From Kribbella jiaozuonensis (GTDB lineage: Bacteria; Actinomycetota; Actinomycetes; Propionibacteriales; Kribbellaceae), in the NCBI RefSeq assembly GCF_005233875.1, contig NZ_SZPZ01000003.1, positions 248,001 to 312,000 of the forward strand: DNA of 64,000 nucleotides, written 5' to 3'. Below are positions 16,570 through 24,098 of the stretch, piece after piece. How positions within the stretch are numbered: the first letter of the stretch is position 1; each line of letters begins with the position of its first letter. The notes below the pieces were generated by a model. It had not been told where the DNA came from, ran no database searches, and was given only the letters and a program-made list of their open reading frames with translations. Both the position numbers and the translations under genes were made by a program.

Positions 16570-17468
16570 ACCAGGTCCTCCGTCCCCGCCCGCCAGACGT
16601 ACAGGAGGACCAGCACCACGATCGCCGCCATCAACGTCACCGACAACGCGGCCGCGGTCGGATACGCGCCGGCGGAGAAGAGCCGTTGGATGTCGTTCCC
16701 GATCATCCGCTGCTTCGGCGTACCCAGGAGCTGCGCATTGATGTAGTCGCCCGCCGCCGGGATGAAGGTCAGCAGCGTCCCCGCCACCACACCCGGCATC
16801 GACAGCGGCAAGGTCACCGTCCGGAACGTCGTGAACGGATTGGCGAACAGGTCACCGCCCGCCTCGATCAATCGTGGATCGATGCGCTCGAGCGAGGCGT
16901 ACAGCGGCAGCACCATGAACGGCAGGAAGTTGTACGTCAGCCCGGTCACCACCGCGGTCGTTGTCGCCAGCAACCGTCCGTCCGGGCCGAGGATGTGCAG
17001 CCACTTCAACGCGTCGACGACGAACCCGTTGTCCGACAGCAGCAGCTTCCACGACAGCGTACGGATCAGGAAGCTGGTGAAGAACGGCGCGATCACCAGC
17101 GCGAGCATCAGGTTCTTCCACCGGCCGGCCTTCATCGCGATCGCGTACGCCAGCGGATACCCGAGCAGCAGGCAGAACACCGTCGTCAGCAGCGAGTACC
17201 ACAACGACCGTCCGAATGGCCGCGCGTAGTCGGCCATCGTGTCGACGAAGTTCTGGAAGTGCCAGGTCATCTTGAACCCGGACTCGATCGACCCGTTCGG
17301 ATCGTACAAACTTGCCGCCAGCAACGAAACGAGCGGTACGACGAAGAACAGCAGCAACCACAGCCCGCCCGGCAACAGCAACAGGTACCCGGTGAACCGC
17401 CGGCCGGACCGTTCCACCTTCGCCGGCGGTGCCGCCGCGGCTGCCCCGAGCTGGCCGACCGCGCTCAT
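16566..17468 (-). CDS. potB: Spermidine/putrescine ABC transporter permease PotB
   Basis: This 300-residue permease has six helices. The first is YLLLLPGGLWLLLFFVVPLVSLLAASLY after a cytoplasmic N-terminus rich in alanine. The EAA loop reads LIEAGGDLFANPFTTFRTVTLPLSMPG near residues 203-228. The periplasmic loop after helix 1 is long, as in PotB. It overlaps potA by one base and potC by four, so the operon is translated as a coupled unit. Confidence 0.92.
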   Translation of the reverse strand: MSAVGQLGAAAAAPPAKVERSGRRFTGYLLLLPGGLWLLLFFVVPLVSLLAASLYDPNGSIESGFKMTWHFQNFVDTMADYARPFGRSLWYSLLTTVFCLLLGYPLAYAIAMKAGRWKNLMLALVIAPFFTSFLIRTLSWKLLLSDNGFVVDALKWLHILGPDGRLLATTTAVVTGLTYNFLPFMVLPLYASLERIDPRLIEAGGDLFANPFTTFRTVTLPLSMPGVVAGTLLTFIPAAGDYINAQLLGTPKQRMIGNDIQRLFSAGAYPTAAALSVTLMAAIVVLVLLYVWRAGTEDLV

Positions 17469-18598
17469 CAGGCGCCATCCGGATCATCGATGTCCCCGAC
17501 CCCGGCCCGGGCGTCCTGTTCCGCATCCAGCACGAACGTGTGCATCGGCAACCAATGCAGATCAACGGTCTCACCGACCCCGAACGTCCCCCGCGCACCG
17601 GTGTTCTGCTCGAAGATCGTCAGCTCCTGATCCCACGGCAGCTTCACCAGGTACTGCGTACTCACGCCGACGTAACTCACATCCGTCACGACCGCGCCGC
17701 GCAACTGGTTCGACCCGTTGCTCTGCTCGGTCCCGGCCGCGGCGATGAACACCTTCTCCGGACGGATCCCCATCCAGACATCGCCCTCGGTGACCCGGCA
17801 CCGCGGCAGCGGCACGGTCACCTTGCGACCGTGGACGTCGACGGTCAGGTCGTCCTCGGACTGTCCGATGATCGAGGCCCGGATCAGGTTCGACTGGCCG
17901 AGGAAGTTCGCCACGAACGTCGTCGCGGGCAGGTCGTACAGCTCGGCCGGGGAACCCATCTGCTCGATCACGCCGCCGTTCATCACCGCGATGGTGTCGG
18001 CCATCGTCATGGCCTCTTCCTGGTCGTGGGTGACGTGGACGAACGTGATGCCGACCTCGGTCTGGATCCGTTTCAGCTCCAGCTGCATCTGCCGCCGCAG
18101 CTTCAGGTCGAGCGCGCCGAGCGGCTCGTCCAGCAACAGCACCTGCGGCCGGTTGATCAGCGCGCGGGCCAGCGCGACCCGCTGCTGCTGCCCGCCGGAC
18201 AGCTGCGACGGCCGCCGCTTGCCGTACGTCGAGAGCTCGACCAGGCTGAGCATCTCCTCGACCTTCGGCTTGAAGTCCTTGACCCCGCGCCGCTTCAGCC
18301 CGAACGCGACGTTCTCGAAGATGTCGAGGTGCGGGAACAGCGCGTAGTTCTGGAAGACCGTGTTGACCGGGCGCTTGTACGGGCGCAGGCCGGTGATCTC
18401 CTGCTCGCCGAGGCGGATGCTGCCGGCGGTCGGCTCCTCCAGACCGGCGATCATCCGCAGCGTCGTCGTCTTGCCGCACCCGGACGGGCCGAGCAGCGCG
18501 AAGAACGAGCCGGACGGGACCGTCAGGTCGAGGTTGTCGACCGCTCGGTGTCCACTGAACTGCTTGCTGATTCCGTGGAGAACTAGGTCACTGGTCAT
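17468..18598 (-). CDS. potA: Spermidine/putrescine ABC transporter ATPase PotA
   Basis: This is a 376-residue ATPase that energises polyamine import. Walker A GPSGCGKT is at residues 37-44, the Q-loop in FQNYALFPHL near 82-91, the signature LSGGQ at 133-137, and Walker B LLLDEP at 154-159 with the D-loop GALD. The H-loop is VTHDQEEA. A C-terminal TOBE-type domain from about residue 240 is usual in PotA/MalK-class regulatory ATPases. It starts 3 bp after potD. Confidence 0.95.
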   Translation of the reverse strand: MTSDLVLHGISKQFSGHRAVDNLDLTVPSGSFFALLGPSGCGKTTTLRMIAGLEEPTAGSIRLGEQEITGLRPYKRPVNTVFQNYALFPHLDIFENVAFGLKRRGVKDFKPKVEEMLSLVELSTYGKRRPSQLSGGQQQRVALARALINRPQVLLLDEPLGALDLKLRRQMQLELKRIQTEVGITFVHVTHDQEEAMTMADTIAVMNGGVIEQMGSPAELYDLPATTFVANFLGQSNLIRASIIGQSEDDLTVDVHGRKVTVPLPRCRVTEGDVWMGIRPEKVFIAAAGTEQSNGSNQLRGAVVTDVSYVGVSTQYLVKLPWDQELTIFEQNTGARGTFGVGETVDLHWLPMHTFVLDAEQDARAGVGDIDDPDGA

Positions 18599-18601
18599 CT
18601 A

Positions 18602-19792
18602 TCAGCCCCCGATCGCGAGGTTGAAGTCGGTTTCGTAGAGGGCTGCCTTGGCTGTGTCGAGCGGCATGAACGACGCCGTCTTCGCCAGCGTGGCCTGGTC
18701 GGGGAAGATCAGCGGGTCGTCGACCACATCCGGATCGACGGTCTCCATCGCCTTCTTCGCACCCGTCACGGGGCAGATGTAGTTGACCCAGTCGGCCAGC
18801 GTGGCGGCGACCTCGGGTTCGTAGTAGTAGTTCATCAACGCCTCGGCGTTGGTCTTGTGGGTCGCCTTGTTCGGAATCAGCATGTTGTCCGACCACAACA
18901 TCAGGCCCTCTTCCGGCACCACGAACTTGATGTCGGGGTTGTCGGCCTGCATCGCGATCACGTCACCGGACCAGGCCTCGCAGGCGGCGATGTTGCCGGC
19001 GTTCAGGTCCTGGACGTAGTCGTTGCCGGTGAACCGGCGGACCTGCCCGGAGCCGACGTACTCCTGCAGTTTGTCCAGCGCCTTGCTCCACTCGGCGTCG
19101 TTGAACTTCCCCGGGTCGGCGCCGACCAGCTTGAGCATGAACGACATCGTGTCCGGCATCTCCGAGAGCAGGGTGACCCGGCCCTTCAGATCGCCGCGGG
19201 TGAGCAGGTCGGTGAAGCTGCCGACCTCCTGGGTGACCTTCGCGTTGTACGCGATCCCGGTCAGTCCGCTCTGCCACGGCACGCTGTAGTCGCGGTTCGG
19301 GTCCCAGGCCGGTGCCTTGAGCTGTTTGAGCAACTGCTTGTCGACGTTCGGGATCTTGCTGTGGTCGAGCTTCTGGATCCAGCCCAGCCCGACCATCCGG
19401 GCCGCCATCCAGTCGGTCAGTACGAAGATGTCCCGGCCACAGGACTGGCAGCTGCCGAGCTGGTCGCGGACCTTGGCGTAGAACTCGGCGTTGTCGTTGA
19501 CGTCGGCGGTGTAGGTGACCGTGATCCCGGACTGCTTCTGGAAGTCCTCCAGCGTCGGCAGGACGGTCTTGCCGTTCACCTTCTCGTCGGACTCGTCCAT
19601 GTAGCTCGGCCAGTTGGAGAAGTTCAGCGTCTTCTGCGACGACGAAAGGTCTGTGCTGACGCAACTGCCCGCGCTCTGCCGAGCCGGCGGGATCCCGCAG
19701 CCCGCCAGCACCCCTCCGACCCCGAGCGCGGACAGCGACATCCCCTTCAGGACCGCGCGACGCCCCACGACGCGCTGTTGCCGAGGACTCAT
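18602..19792 (-). CDS. potD: Polyamine-binding lipoprotein PotD
   Basis: This is a 396-residue extracellular solute-binding protein. The N-terminus has a twin-arginine-like RRAVLKG motif and a lipobox LAGC with Cys32, so it is a membrane-anchored lipoprotein that may use the Tat route. The mature part has LNFSNWPSYMDES (PotD start), DIFVLTDWMAARM and DYSVPWQSGLTGIAYN, typical of PotD/PotF ligand clefts. A run of Gs (AGGGGG) upstream of the ATG at 19792 supports this start. It is the first gene of the operon. Confidence 0.92.
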   Translation of the reverse strand: MSPRQQRVVGRRAVLKGMSLSALGVGGVLAGCGIPPARQSAGSCVSTDLSSSQKTLNFSNWPSYMDESDEKVNGKTVLPTLEDFQKQSGITVTYTADVNDNAEFYAKVRDQLGSCQSCGRDIFVLTDWMAARMVGLGWIQKLDHSKIPNVDKQLLKQLKAPAWDPNRDYSVPWQSGLTGIAYNAKVTQEVGSFTDLLTRGDLKGRVTLLSEMPDTMSFMLKLVGADPGKFNDAEWSKALDKLQEYVGSGQVRRFTGNDYVQDLNAGNIAACEAWSGDVIAMQADNPDIKFVVPEEGLMLWSDNMLIPNKATHKTNAEALMNYYYEPEVAATLADWVNYICPVTGAKKAMETVDPDVVDDPLIFPDQATLAKTASFMPLDTAKAALYETDFNLAIGG

Positions 19793-19937
19793 GGAACCCC
19801 CTAGGAACCGTCTGTCGCGGGCGATACTGTCAAACCTTGGCGATCTGAACAAGGGATTCCGAAGCTAAACGGTCATCTCGCAACGAATTCCGCTTCCGCA
19901 GCTTGCTGACGCCCCAGCCGGGTGAAAAGATCCTGAG
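19793..19937. promoter_or_regulatory. Divergent promoter region between potD and the Lrp/AsnC gene
   Basis: These 145 bp are AT-richer than the neighbours and separate potD from the Lrp-type regulator. Related words GGATTCCGAAG (19855-19865) and GAATTCCGCTTCC (19885-19897) form an imperfect dyad. The sequence CTCGCAACGAATTC at 19877-19890 resembles the site upstream of the amidohydrolase. Lrp/AsnC proteins commonly bind several such AT-rich half-sites beside their own gene. Promoter elements are not resolved. Confidence 0.4.
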
Positions 19938-20420
19938 GTGGCAGTGCGAACGGGAAACCCCGACAAGAACCAGACCCTGCTGGACGACACCGCGAAGGCG
20001 ATCATCGAGCAGTTGCAGCTCGACGGACGGCGTTCGTACGCCGCGATCGGCAAGGCTGTCGGCCTGTCCGAGGCCGCGGTCCGGCAGCGGGTGCAACGGC
20101 TGACCGAGGCCGGGGTGATGCAGGTTGTCGCGGTCACCGATCCGCTCGAGCTCGGGTTCGACCGGCAGGCGATGATCGGGATCAAGGCCGAGGGCGCGCT
20201 CGAGCCGATCGCCGACGAGCTGGCCAAGATGGACGAGGTCGAGTACGTCGTGGTGACGGCCGGCTCGTTCGACATCCTGGCCGAGGTGCTGTGCGAGAGC
20301 GACGAACACCTGCTGCAGGTGCTGTCCGAGCGGGTCCGGGCGATCGAGGGCGTGAAGGCGACCGAGACGTTCGTCTACCTGAAGCTGGTGAAACAGACCT
20401 ATTCGTGGGGTGTCCGCTGA
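19938..20420 (+). CDS. Lrp/AsnC family transcriptional regulator
   Basis: This is a 160-residue protein. The N-terminal winged helix (residues about 15-70) includes IIEQLQLDGRRSYAAIGKAVGLSEAAVRQRVQRL, the Lrp/AsnC helix-turn-helix. The rest is the RAM ligand-binding ferredoxin fold, with VEYVVVTAGSFDILAEVLCE. It is divergent from potD and overlaps the next oxidase gene by 16 nt. It therefore probably controls both the Pot operon and the oxidase in response to an amino acid or amine. The start is GTG at 19938 with a GAG-rich ribosome-binding site. Confidence 0.92.
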   Translation: MAVRTGNPDKNQTLLDDTAKAIIEQLQLDGRRSYAAIGKAVGLSEAAVRQRVQRLTEAGVMQVVAVTDPLELGFDRQAMIGIKAEGALEPIADELAKMDEVEYVVVTAGSFDILAEVLCESDEHLLQVLSERVRAIEGVKATETFVYLKLVKQTYSWGVR

Positions 20421-21757
20421 ACCTCTGGTCGGCTCCCGATCCGCTCCCGGAGCGTCCTGGGCTCGCGGGCGACCGGCAGGCCGACGTGGTGATCGTCGGC
20501 GCCGGGTACACCGGGCTGTGGACGGCCTATTACCTGGCGAAAGCGGATCCGTCGCTGCGCATCGTCGTACTGGAGGCCCAGATCGCCGGATTCGGGGCAT
20601 CCGGGCGCAACGGCGGGTGGTGCTCGGCGCTGTTCCCGGTCTCGTCGAAGCGGTTGGCTGCGTTGCCGGGGTCGAGCCGGGAGGCGGCGATCGAGCTGCA
20701 CCGGGCGATGCAGGCAAGCGTGAACGAGGTCGGCCTCGTGAGCGCGGCCGAGGGGATCGATTGCGACTACCACAAGGGCGGGACCGTCGTACTGGCGCGG
20801 ACCCCGGTGCAGCTGGCACGGGCGCGGGCCGAGGTGGACGCGGCAGCCGAGTGGGGACCGGGAGACCTTCAGTTCCTGACACCGGACGAAGTCGCGGCCA
20901 AGGTCCGGGCGACAAAGGTGCTGGGCGCAACGTTCACACCGCACTGCGCCGCGATCCATCCGGGGAAGCTGGCGCGCGGGCTGGCTGCGGTGGTCGAGCG
21001 GCTCGGGGTCACGATCCACGAGCAGACGCCGGTGACCCGGATCCTGCCCGGGCGAGCGGTGACGCCGTACGGCGTGGTGCGCGCGGAGGTCGTCGTCCGG
21101 GCGACCGAGGGGTTCACGCCCGGACTGGCCGGGCAGGAGCGGGCCGTCGCGCCGGTGTATTCGTTGATGGTGGCAACGGAGCCGTTGAGTGCCGAGGTGT
21201 GGGACCGGATCGGGCTGGCGGACCGGCCGACGTTCAGTGATCAGCGGCATCTGATCATCTACGGACAGCGGACCGCTGACGGGCGGCTGGCGTTCGGCGG
21301 GCGCGGGGCGCCGTACCACTTCCGGTCGCGGATCGAGCCCGGGTTCGACGACGTACCGCGGGTGTTCAAGGGGTTGCAGAAGACGCTGCGGGACCTGTTC
21401 GACATCTCGCCGGAGTTCACGCATGCGTGGGGCGGGCCGTTGGGTGTGCCGCGGGACTGGTGCGCGTCGGTCGGGCTGGAGCGCGGCGTCGCCTGGGCGG
21501 GTGGGTACGTCGGGGACGGCGTGAGTACGACGAACCTCGCGGGGCGCACGTTGCGCGACCTGATCCTCGAGCGCGACACCGCGTTGACGCGCCTGCCGTG
21601 GGTCGGGCACCGGTCGCGGGCGTGGGAGCCGGAGCCGTTGCGCTGGCTGGGGATCAACGCGGGATTGCGGGCGATGACGCTCGCGGACGTCGAGGAGCGG
21701 GTGACGCGACGGGAGAGCGTGATCGCGCGGTTGATGGCTCCGCTACTTGGCGGCTGA
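20405..21757 (+). CDS. FAD-dependent amine oxidase, second PuuB-like copy
   Basis: This is a 450-residue DAO-fold flavoprotein. It has DVVIVGAGYTGLWTAYYL (FAD motif) and GFGASGRNGGWCSALFPVSSK, the glycine/asparagine signature of gamma-glutamylputrescine oxidases. A late GGYVGDGVSTTNLAGRTLRDL closes the FAD site. The GTG at 20405 begins just before WSAPDPLPERPGL and overlaps the regulator gene by 16 nt. The sequence differs throughout from the oxidase at 14417, so this is a paralogue and not a recent copy. The 3' end overlaps the convergent nucleotidyltransferase gene by 15 nt. Confidence 0.85.
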   Translation: MGCPLNLWSAPDPLPERPGLAGDRQADVVIVGAGYTGLWTAYYLAKADPSLRIVVLEAQIAGFGASGRNGGWCSALFPVSSKRLAALPGSSREAAIELHRAMQASVNEVGLVSAAEGIDCDYHKGGTVVLARTPVQLARARAEVDAAAEWGPGDLQFLTPDEVAAKVRATKVLGATFTPHCAAIHPGKLARGLAAVVERLGVTIHEQTPVTRILPGRAVTPYGVVRAEVVVRATEGFTPGLAGQERAVAPVYSLMVATEPLSAEVWDRIGLADRPTFSDQRHLIIYGQRTADGRLAFGGRGAPYHFRSRIEPGFDDVPRVFKGLQKTLRDLFDISPEFTHAWGGPLGVPRDWCASVGLERGVAWAGGYVGDGVSTTNLAGRTLRDLILERDTALTRLPWVGHRSRAWEPEPLRWLGINAGLRAMTLADVEERVTRRESVIARLMAPLLGG

Positions 21758-22378
21758 GACCGGCACGCGGCCGGCCTCCATCAGCGGTACGCCGGTGAGC
21801 TGGATGCTGGGCTGGACCCAGTCGTTGAGGATCGGGTCCTCGGTGGCGAGGTGGCCGGAGAGCTCGGTCTGGCTGAGTTCGAAGACGTGCGCGGGGTTGC
21901 CGGTGAGGTCGACGACGGTCTGCATCAGCCGGCCGACCTGCTCCTCCCAGAGCACGTCGACGAACTCGTGCCGGTCCGGGCGGATCAGCAGCAGATCGAC
22001 GTCGCTGTCCAGATCACCGTCGCCACGCGCGATCGCGCCGTACACGCCGGCGTGCACCGGCGGGATCCGCCAGCCGCTGATCTCGTCGGCGAGCCGGCTG
22101 ACCAACGTACTGCGGAGGTCCGCGAGCTGCTCGACGATCGCCGCGACGAGGTGCTTGCGATTGAGGCGATAGAGCAACGAATTGCCGAGATCGTCGACGT
22201 GTACGAGCCCGGTCGCGGCCAGCCGTTGCAGCACGAGCCGCACGCCCCCGACGCTTCCGGACTCGGCCAGCTTGTGGATCTGGCGCCCGGACAGGCCTTC
22301 CTCGGCCCGCGCCAGGACCAGCAGCACCGGGCCGTCGAGGGACGGCACCACTGTGCTGATCGGGCTCTTCAGATCCAT
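21743..22378 (-). CDS. Winged-helix plus minimal nucleotidyltransferase protein
   Basis: This is a 211-residue protein. Residues about 10-85 form a winged helix-turn-helix (EEGLSGRQIHKLAESGSVGGVRLVLQRLAATGL). Residues about 105-190 hold a Pol-beta-type nucleotidyltransferase core with GAIARGDGDLDSDVDLLLI. The canonical GS pair is GA here, but both active-site aspartates of DxD are present. Fusions of this kind occur as stand-alone genes in actinobacteria, and their targets are unknown. The ATG at 22378 is preferred over a GTG at 22402. Confidence 0.75.
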   Translation of the reverse strand: MDLKSPISTVVPSLDGPVLLVLARAEEGLSGRQIHKLAESGSVGGVRLVLQRLAATGLVHVDDLGNSLLYRLNRKHLVAAIVEQLADLRSTLVSRLADEISGWRIPPVHAGVYGAIARGDGDLDSDVDLLLIRPDRHEFVDVLWEEQVGRLMQTVVDLTGNPAHVFELSQTELSGHLATEDPILNDWVQPSIQLTGVPLMEAGRVPVSAAK

Positions 22379-22388
22379 AACCCGTCTC

Positions 22389-22415
22389 ACCCTAGTGATC
22401 ACCCCGACAGGTCAA
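22389..22415 (-). promoter_or_regulatory. Candidate promoter of the HTH-nucleotidyltransferase gene
   Basis: On the minus strand TTGACC (22410-22415) is followed 15 bases later by TAGGGT (22389-22394), which ends 10 nt before the ATG at 22378. Between them lies the perfect dyad GTGATCAC (22396-22403), a possible operator. The short leader would make the transcript leaderless or nearly so. The spacing is 1-2 nt shorter than ideal. Confidence 0.35.
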
Positions 22416-22432
22416 GTAATCACCGTGACGCG

Positions 22433-23176
22433 TCAGAGACCCTTGGCGTTGGCGCGAGGGCTCGGGGTGGCGGTACGGAGCTCGGTGGTGAAGGCGTAGC
22501 GGTCGCCGCGGTAGACGGCCGAGGTGTACTCGAAGACGCGGTCGCGGCCGTCGAAGCTGATGCCGTGCAGGGCGAGGCACGGCTGCGTGGTCGGGATGTC
22601 GAGCCAGCCGGCCGTCTTCGCGTCGGGCATGACCGGCTCGAGTCGCGACGTACCGCTGGCGACGTCGATGCCGTAGCGGCTGGTGAGCAGGTCGTAGAGG
22701 GAGCCACTGAGGTCGTCGGCCCGCAGACCGGGTACGTACGCCGCGGGCAGCGTGGTGCGCTCGACCACCATCGGGTGGTCGTCGGCGAGCCGCAGCCGGG
22801 TGAACGCGATGATCGGATCACCCACCGGGATCCGCAGACGCCGGGCCGCGGCCCGCTCGGCCCGCTGGTGCCGGAACTCGAGCATCGTGCTGCCCGGCCG
22901 CATCCCGCGCCGGCGGATGTCCTCGGAGAACCCGATCATCCCGAGCCATCGCGCCACCTTCGGCCGGGACGTATACGTGCCACTCCCGTGCCGCCGTACC
23001 AGCAACTCCTCGATCACCAACTCGTCCACGGCTCGTCGCAGAGTCATCCGCGCGACGTTCCACCGCACCGCCAACTCCCGCTCAGGCGGCAGCGCGGCTC
23101 CCTCCGGCAACGTGTCGATCAGGCTCAGCAACAACGCCCGGATCTCAGCGGCCTTCCCCGGCAACGAACCATGCAT
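22433..23176 (-). CDS. GntR/HutC family transcriptional regulator
   Basis: This is a 247-residue protein. The GntR winged helix lies at about residues 10-70 (LPPERELAVRWNVARMTLRRAVDELVIEELLVRRHGSGTY). A UTRA effector domain of the HutC subfamily runs from about 85 to 235, with the typical late segment FEYTSAVYRGDRYAF. UTRA domains often sense sugar phosphates or amino acids. No catabolic gene is directly attached, so its regulon is unclear; the amino-sugar genes at 5.2-6.7 kb are one option. Confidence 0.9.
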   Translation of the reverse strand: MHGSLPGKAAEIRALLLSLIDTLPEGAALPPERELAVRWNVARMTLRRAVDELVIEELLVRRHGSGTYTSRPKVARWLGMIGFSEDIRRRGMRPGSTMLEFRHQRAERAAARRLRIPVGDPIIAFTRLRLADDHPMVVERTTLPAAYVPGLRADDLSGSLYDLLTSRYGIDVASGTSRLEPVMPDAKTAGWLDIPTTQPCLALHGISFDGRDRVFEYTSAVYRGDRYAFTTELRTATPSPRANAKGL

Positions 23177-23190
23177 GGGTCCTGGGTAAC

Positions 23191-23206
23191 ACCTGACTAG
23201 ACCTCT
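23191..23206. promoter_or_regulatory. Possible GntR operator with a DasR-like core
   Basis: ACCTGACTAGACCTCT lies 14 bp upstream of the GntR start. It matches the DasR (dre) consensus ACTGGTCTAGACCAGT at 11 of 16 positions, including the core CTAGACC. HutC-type regulators often bind next to their own gene. The dyad is imperfect, so this is tentative. Confidence 0.3.
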
Positions 23207-23309
23207 TCGACACCCTTTCGATCACCACCGAAGCAAAAACAAGCACGCTTGATTCTTTCTGGTGGGCGTGGGACGCTCGGCGCACGGTCTCCTGGTGAGG
23301 GAGTGCAGC

Positions 23310-24098
23310 GTGCAACTGGATGTCGTACTGGCTGATTTGTGGGCCGAGAGTGCGGAGCTGGATCGGTTGGTCGGTGGGCTGGCGGCGGACGAGTGGTCCA
23401 CGCCGACGCCGGCCGAGGGGTGGACGGTCGCGCATCAGATCGCGCACCTCGCCTGGACCGACGAGGCCGCGCACCTGGCCGCGACCGATCCGGAGGGCTT
23501 CAAGGCCTCGTTGCGTACGGCGGCCGCCAGCCCCACGACGTACGTCGACGATGGCGCGGCCGAGACCGCGGCGCTGCCGCCGGAGCAACTGCTGCCGTAC
23601 TGGCGGGAGACTCGCGCGGACGTCGCCGAGGCGCTGAAGAAGGTGCCGGCCGGCGAGAAGGTGCTTTGGTACGGCCCGCCGATGAGCCCGACCTCGATGG
23701 CGACCGCGCGGCTGATGGAGACCTGGGCGCACGGCCAGGACGTGTTCGACGGACTCGGCGTACGTCGACTGCCGAGCAACCGGCTGCGCCACGTCGCGCA
23801 TCTGGCGGTGCGCACGCGGGACTTCGCGTACCTGCTCAACGACCGCACGCCGCCGAGCGAGCAGTTCCGCGTCGAGCTGACCGGGCCGGATGGCGATGCA
23901 TGGTCGTGGGGACCCGAGGACGCTGAACAGCGGGTGAGTGCGCCGGCGCTGGACTTCTGCCTGCTGGCGACGCAACGACGGCACCGCGATGACCTCGCCG
24001 TGGAGGCCGAGGGGGCGCAGGCCGAGGAGTGGCTGGCGATCATCCAGGCGTTCGCCGGGTTGCCTGGGAAGGGCCGGCGGCCGGGGCAGTTCGCATGA
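23310..24098 (+). CDS. TIGR03084-type metal-binding DinB-fold protein
   Basis: This is a 262-residue protein with a mycothiol-dependent maleylpyruvate isomerase/DinB-like four-helix fold. EGWTVAHQIAHLAWTDEAAHLA near residues 36-57 and METWAHGQDVFDGLG near 140 supply the histidine metal ligands. A C-terminal domain ends with FAGLPGKGRRPGQF, as is usual for this family. It is the first gene of the acyl-CoA operon and overlaps the AtuA-like gene by 4 nt. The GTG at 23310 has GAGGGAG upstream; in-frame GTGs further up are less well placed. Its biochemical role in these operons is unknown. Confidence 0.8.
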   Translation: MQLDVVLADLWAESAELDRLVGGLAADEWSTPTPAEGWTVAHQIAHLAWTDEAAHLAATDPEGFKASLRTAAASPTTYVDDGAAETAALPPEQLLPYWRETRADVAEALKKVPAGEKVLWYGPPMSPTSMATARLMETWAHGQDVFDGLGVRRLPSNRLRHVAHLAVRTRDFAYLLNDRTPPSEQFRVELTGPDGDAWSWGPEDAEQRVSAPALDFCLLATQRRHRDDLAVEAEGAQAEEWLAIIQAFAGLPGKGRRPGQFA

